A stretch of DNA of 64,000 nt from Rhypophila decipiens (Eukaryota; Ascomycota; Sordariomycetes; Sordariales; Naviculisporaceae), in contig MU858148.1 in the NCBI GenBank assembly GCA_033297075.1, forward strand, positions 62,001-126,000, in the 5' to 3' direction. How positions within the stretch are numbered: position 1 is the stretch's first letter; each line of letters starts with the position of its first letter. Below, piece after piece: positions 58,967-64,000 of this stretch. The notes under the pieces were generated by a model. That model was not told the origin of the DNA. It made no database searches and worked only from the letters and a program-made list of their open reading frames with translations. The position numbers and the translations under genes were made by a program.

Positions 58967-61900
58967 TCACTCAGGCCCGTTTGCCTTGCCTTTCCCCTTC
59001 CTTCGGTCTTGAACCACCCACAACCCCCTAAACCGTGACCCCTCCGTCTCAGCCAGCGTCTTTGGCTCACCGATCTCGACGATCTCACCCTGATCCATAA
59101 CTACGACCCTGTCAAAATAGCCCACGACGACATCCAGCCGATGACTAACCATGACAATCGTATACCCCTCAAATTCTCTCCGAATGATCTCGTGCATGAG
59201 CTTGTCCGTATCGACGTCCACGCTGGAACTCACCTCGTCGAGTAGCAAGATACCTCCAGACTTGGCCACAGCGCCTTCACCCAGCTCTGCCTCTTGTTCG
59301 GAAACTCTGATCCTCTTCCGCAAGATCGCTCTCGCCAGGCTAAAGAGCTGTTTCTGCCCCTGAGATAGCGTGTCCGAAGCTAAACCTGCGTCGAGGCCGC
59401 CTCTTTCTTGGACGAATGCCCAGAGGTTGACTGTTTCGAGAACAGATTGGCATGTTGCGGGATCAGAAGCGTCGAATGGGTCGAGATTAGTCTGGAATGA
59501 GGTCCCGTCCGGAAGGAAGACTGGGTCTTGCGGCACGGCAATTATTCGCTGACGGAGAGTTGAGCGGTCGATTTTGGAGAGCGGGATGTCATCGATTGTA
59601 ATAAGGTCTTGCTCATCTGAAGAGGACGAAGAAGACTGATTGGACAGAGGATCGAGAAGACGGAGGAGGAGGAGAATAGTCGAGGATTTACCGCTGCATT
59701 TGTCAATATCATGACAGAATGATATATGGAACGGGACTTGGGATTGCAAACTCACCTCCCACTGCGGCCGCAAATGGCAACCTTTTCACCTCCCTTGATG
59801 GTGAGGTTCAGATTCTTAAGAGCTAGATTCTGAGTGGACATGTCAGAGTTGTCGCCGCCGTCGTCTGTCTTAGGTCCGGATACTGAAGCTGACGTGGTGC
59901 CTGTAGATTCGTCTGGTGCACTATCCGAGCCCAAGAATGTCAGCCAGGACAGCCATACATGAGGACTACGTTGCACTTACTCATAAGATGCCGACACATT
60001 CCTCAAGGTTATAGCCCCTCTCAAAGGCCACTCTTTGCCAGGGACCACATCCTCGCCGTCCCGGTTCTCAGACTTGACAGTGTCGCTGAATGTCTTGAGC
60101 CGTCCCACTGCACCAATAGAGGTCTCGAGCATGGTATAAAATCTGACTATATACGACAATGCCTCTCCAAAGTTCATGAGAGTGACCAAACTGGCACCGG
60201 TAAAGGCTGTATTCGAGCGCACCTGGGTTGCCAAGGCCACAACAGCGATGGCGAGGGCTGCCACGACAAGACCCAGTGTGAAGCCCAGCCAACGTTGGAT
60301 CATTGCCAGCAAGTATGCTGGACGCTGCGATGTATCGAGTAGCCGGTTGTTGAGTTCGATGCTTTGGGGCACCCATCCGAAAGCGCGAAAGGTTGCTACG
60401 CCCTTGATGGTATCGATAAAATGCGAGCTAAGAATTGTGAGCTTGCGTTCAGTTTGTCTTTTGGCCGCTGTACAGCCAACAAATCGAAAGATCTAGGGAT
60501 CTTATGATGGACGTATTGATCTGTGGAATCATCAAATAAGGAAAAGCAAAAACTTACTAAAGCGGGCTCTTGGCCTCCAGGTCCAAAAGCCTTATCTGTC
60601 TCGAAGTCCTCAGATAGAACATCTGAATTCCATACATGACGGCCGCCAGAACGGGATACGTAATGACCAAATATGGCGAGCTTGACGCCACGACAGCCGC
60701 CATGCCGGCCGTGACGAAGAGATATATGGCAAAGTTTGACAAGGCACCAGGCAGCTCGCTGTCGATCAAAGCCATGTCTTGTGAGAAGAGGTTGGTAACA
60801 ACGCCGATATCAGTCTTGACAAAGAACTGCAAGGGCGCATTGATCACGGTGCGCAATGTTTCTCTGTGGAGCTTCGAACCAGATATAGTAATCAAGGTGG
60901 TGAAGACTAGGCTAGCCTGGATATACAGTGAGATGACGGTCGACATCTGGAAGAGGCCATAGAGGCCCAAGTAAAACGAGTTAGATCGTGTGGGATGCTG
61001 AGTCTCCACGTCCTCCGACCAGAATTTGAGCCATATGGTGGTCCAATTCGTGAAGAAACCGTAGTTCAGGCTGAAAATTGCAATTCCCAAGATGGTGAGT
61101 TTGTTGACCCGGGAGAAGTAATGGCGATAGACGGCTAGGTCACCCATCATTCTTTCCTGCCCGCCCGTCACCTCTCCGGCAACCTTCGCCTTTTTGGCCG
61201 CCAGAAGTAGATTCTTGGATCCGGAAACGACAGTCTTGTAATCGACGCCTGCCTCATCATCTGACTCTTGAATCCCCAGACTTTGAACATACTTCTCATT
61301 TGCTGCAAGTTGGCGGAAGCTGCCTTGCTCGACGATAGTACCATCCGAGCCAAGAGCGATAATGTGATCCGCTGCGGGTAGGTGCCTGATAGAATGGCTG
61401 CAAAGGACCACGGTTGCCGTCCGCCGGCGAAGAAGTCCCTCGGGCCCGAAAACACGGCGGAAGACTTGCTCCTCTGTGTCAGCATCTAAGCCACTAAGGA
61501 TATCATCAAAGACAAGGATGTTGCACTGGAGATAAAGAGCTCTGGCGATAGAGACCCGCTGCTTTTGTCCTCCACTCAGAGAGATACCACCGCTGCCAAT
61601 CTTGGTGTTGTCGCCTTCCGGGAGGATTGCGAGGTCCGGTTGAAGCATTGAGGCTTCGATAACTTGATTGTAGCGTTTTGCGTCAAATGGGGCAAAGCCT
61701 ATAATGTTTTCCCTGATAGTCGCGTTCGAGAGGTACGGGGTCTGATCGCAATATCCGATCGTGGGTGATGGCCCAGAACTCAACCCAACCTCTCCTTGTG
61801 AGTTGGGTATTTCGCCTAGAATAGCCTTGCAAAGTGTTGACTTGCCCGAAGCGACAGGGCCAATCACCATGGTAAGACGGCCAGTTTGGATCTGGAGGTC

Positions 61901-63851
61901 GACGTGACTGAGGTTGTGTTTCTCTGGCTGCCATCCAAAATGACCTCCACGAATCTTTATCGCAACTGGCCCCTTCGTGTCCGGATTTTCGCTGTCTAGC
62001 TGCTTTTGAGTTGTAACCTGCTCGGAATGACCACCAGCACTGCTTGACTTTGACATGACCCTAGATTGACGATAGTCAAATCGCGAATCCAGCTCAAAGA
62101 ATGCCTGGATCCTTGAGAAGCAAGTGATAGCAGCCAAGAAAGGAGGAATCATCTGGAACATCTGGGACAATGGATTGGCAAGCAAGAATATGTACGAGAT
62201 GGATGTGAAGATTGTCGTAATGTCCAATGTCCGGGCAGCGAATGCAAAGGTAATCACTGGAGAGAGGCAAAGAGGAAGATAGCTGACTGCAACCGACACA
62301 ATGATAATCCTTCGGAAGGTATTTCCGGCTTCCAGCTCGTCCATTCTCATTTGGTGCACTGACTCGTCAATGGGGTCCGACAGTCCGGAGATCTTGATAT
62401 GCTTCATCTGCCCGATAACGTTGGCCGTCAGGCTGACACGCTTCTGCAGTTTAGCCATCCAAATCTTTTGCTTGGGCATTGCCCACTTGGCCAGGACAGT
62501 GGTGACTCCCGTACATAGTCCGACCACAATCAAAGGAGCCGCAAAGGCTGCGCCGAGTTGTCTGGACAGTAACCACGAGGCCAATGCCACTTGGATCGTA
62601 TTCGCCCAAAATTCGTGAACATGGAGACAGCCCCGGATAATGCGCTCAACATCGGCACTCATCAGAGTAAGGGCTGCTTTGTCATCTGCTGCCGAGAGTG
62701 CGGCGTCCGTGGTCTTCCTATAGATCGCGGTTCCTAGCACTCCACGGGCCATGTACATAGCACGTTCCTGGTAGTACCAGTAAAATGCGGAGGAGACAGC
62801 GATGCCCGTATAGATGAGGAGTGTTGCTCCTATCAAGCCGTACCCAATGTTGTTTGACGAAGCAGTATCAGGTTGCTGGAGGTAGTCGAGCAAAGTGTTG
62901 ATAAGAAATGGCTGACAGAACTGAAAGGCAGTTAGAGCGATACGGGGCCCCACGGGTAGTAAAAGTGGCACTGCTAAAGCCTTCATTGTCGCCTTGATCA
63001 GACCGAGTTTCTGCCCTCGAAAGGACGTGACATCGAGTCGGGCAGCAAGTTTTTCCTGCAACAGCTTGGATCCCATATTTCGGTCTAGAGGGTACAAGTC
63101 ATCGATGGACAAGACCTTCTTGAAGCCTGTTAGGAATAGTCGGTTGAGCCAGAAGAATGCGCCGAGACCAAAGATGTTGGTGGTCTCCTCGGGGCTATGC
63201 TCCTTGATATCCCACTGCCTGACCCATCGAGTCTTGTTCTGCGACTCCAGCAAGATGAGCATGGCCTTGACGGCCACTACAATGGTGAAGAGACGAGAAA
63301 ATTGGATCTCGTCATGGCTATTCGATGCCAACCAAAAGGTCCTGGTTTGGGCGACATCAAACAGTATGGTCAAAAACAGATACGAGTCGATCAGAATGGA
63401 GGGCCGTAGAGCTCGTGCGTGCTCCAGGACGGACAGAATACCGAGACAGAGCGTGGAGGTAAAATTTAAGGCGGTCGAGGAGACCAGGAACGCCACAAAC
63501 CTTTGCGCCTTGATCGCACTCAGGATAAGCAAAGCGAATTGAATGACGGCAATAGCACTAATGGCAGCCTTGAATCACATATTGCATTCAGCATTGGTCC
63601 TCGTGCCATCAGTGGAGTACATATTCATGGAAAACACATACCAACTTTGCAAACCGCAGAAGCGTTCCTCCAATGAATGCTGGCTGGCGATTCAGATGGA
63701 CGATACGAGGAAGCGAGACAGCAGTGAAGATGGCTGCAGGAATCATGGACAGGAAGATGCTTTCAAACTTGATGGTAAAGTCGAAATCGCCTCTGCATCC
63801 TTGGACCGCCGGCCCCAGTGCCTCGTCATTCAGGCACCCGGTGAAGTCCAT
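58967..63851 (-). CDS. Full-length ABCC-family (MRP-type) ABC transporter
   Basis: Five exons, complement(join(58967..59693,59756..59920,59981..60427,60558..63568,63642..63851)), encode 1519 residues. The N-terminus MDFTGCLNDEALGPAVQGC and the next helices form the TMD0 of MRP-type transporters. NBD1 has Walker A GPVASGKST at about 640, LSGGQKQRVSIARALY and Walker B ILVFDDILSGLD, where Asp replaces the usual catalytic Glu, as is normal for ABCC proteins. NBD2 has GRSGSGKSS near 1277, the variant signature LSQGQKQLFSLARAIL and ILLLDEVSSSVD with a proper Glu. The linker is SPLYSHFIDTIKGVATFRAF in TMD2. It exports conjugated or amphipathic compounds across the plasma or vacuolar membrane. The insertion before NBD2 (about 1220-1250) is Ser/Thr/Asp-rich. 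Confidence 0.93.
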
Positions 63852-64000
63852 GGTGAGGTGCCTGCCTGTCGAGCGTCTCAATGGAGGATGACGCGTCCTT
63901 GGCGTTGACAAACTCGAAGAATATCGTCGTTATGATCTATTGCGGTTGAGATTATAGCAGGAAAAAAAATGGATTCGATAGCCGGAACTGGTCAAGATGT
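63852..64000. other. Upstream flank of the ABC transporter
   Basis: Too short to hold more than the start of its promoter; the window ends here. Confidence 0.4.

Overview
The window is nuclear DNA from a filamentous ascomycete (Pezizomycotina). The genes carry short introns of about 50-150 bases with fungal donor (GTAAGT-like), branch (CTAAC/CTGAC) and acceptor signals. Families typical of these fungi are present: DUF6594, PTH11-like rhodopsin-domain membrane proteins, PL1 pectate lyase, a MUP1-type amino-acid permease and Urc4/DUF1688. The tRNA genes are single, and two of the four have introns. I cannot place it to genus. Exon structures below were built by hand from splice signals, frame continuity and family conservation, so each boundary is a prediction.

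Layout. 1-5.6 kb: the 3' part of a DUF6594 protein with SPVYG repeats, a secreted pectate lyase (-), a Thr-rich secreted protein (+) and a small three-exon unknown gene (-). 5.6-7.5 kb: an AT-rich, gene-free, repeat-derived block holding a fold-back element, a decamer minisatellite and a possible LTR relic. 7.5-20 kb: a mannose-6-phosphate isomerase (+), two rhodopsin-domain proteins (-) with a methionine-type permease (-) between them, a possible 69-residue protein, tRNA-Ile and tRNA-Val. 20-25 kb: a divergent pair of RNA-processing genes, SF3a60 (-) and eIF4A-III/FAL1 (+), then an OsmC-like protein (+). 25-28 kb: tRNA-Pro and a third rhodopsin-domain protein (-). 29.7-34.6 kb: SDHC (+), TAF6 (-) and SLX1 (+). 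37-43.3 kb: a large KDM5/JARID1 histone demethylase (+). 43.3-49.6 kb: a gene-poor stretch. 49.6-64 kb: Urc4 (+), a bZIP-type regulator (-), a secreted glycoprotein of unknown role (+), tRNA-Gly, and a full-length ABCC/MRP transporter (-) that ends the window.

Most of this is single-copy core cell biology (splicing, TFIID, respiration, DNA repair, chromatin) interspersed with environmental-interface genes (surface sensors, transporters, secreted proteins). I see no secondary-metabolite cluster, CRISPR array or obvious operon-like system. The most unusual signals are an in-frame TAG in KDM5 followed by 151 open, coding-like codons without a usable ATG; the complex repeat block at 5.9-7.0 kb; a 24-base exact repeat shared by two distant promoter-like regions; and two GC-AG introns.
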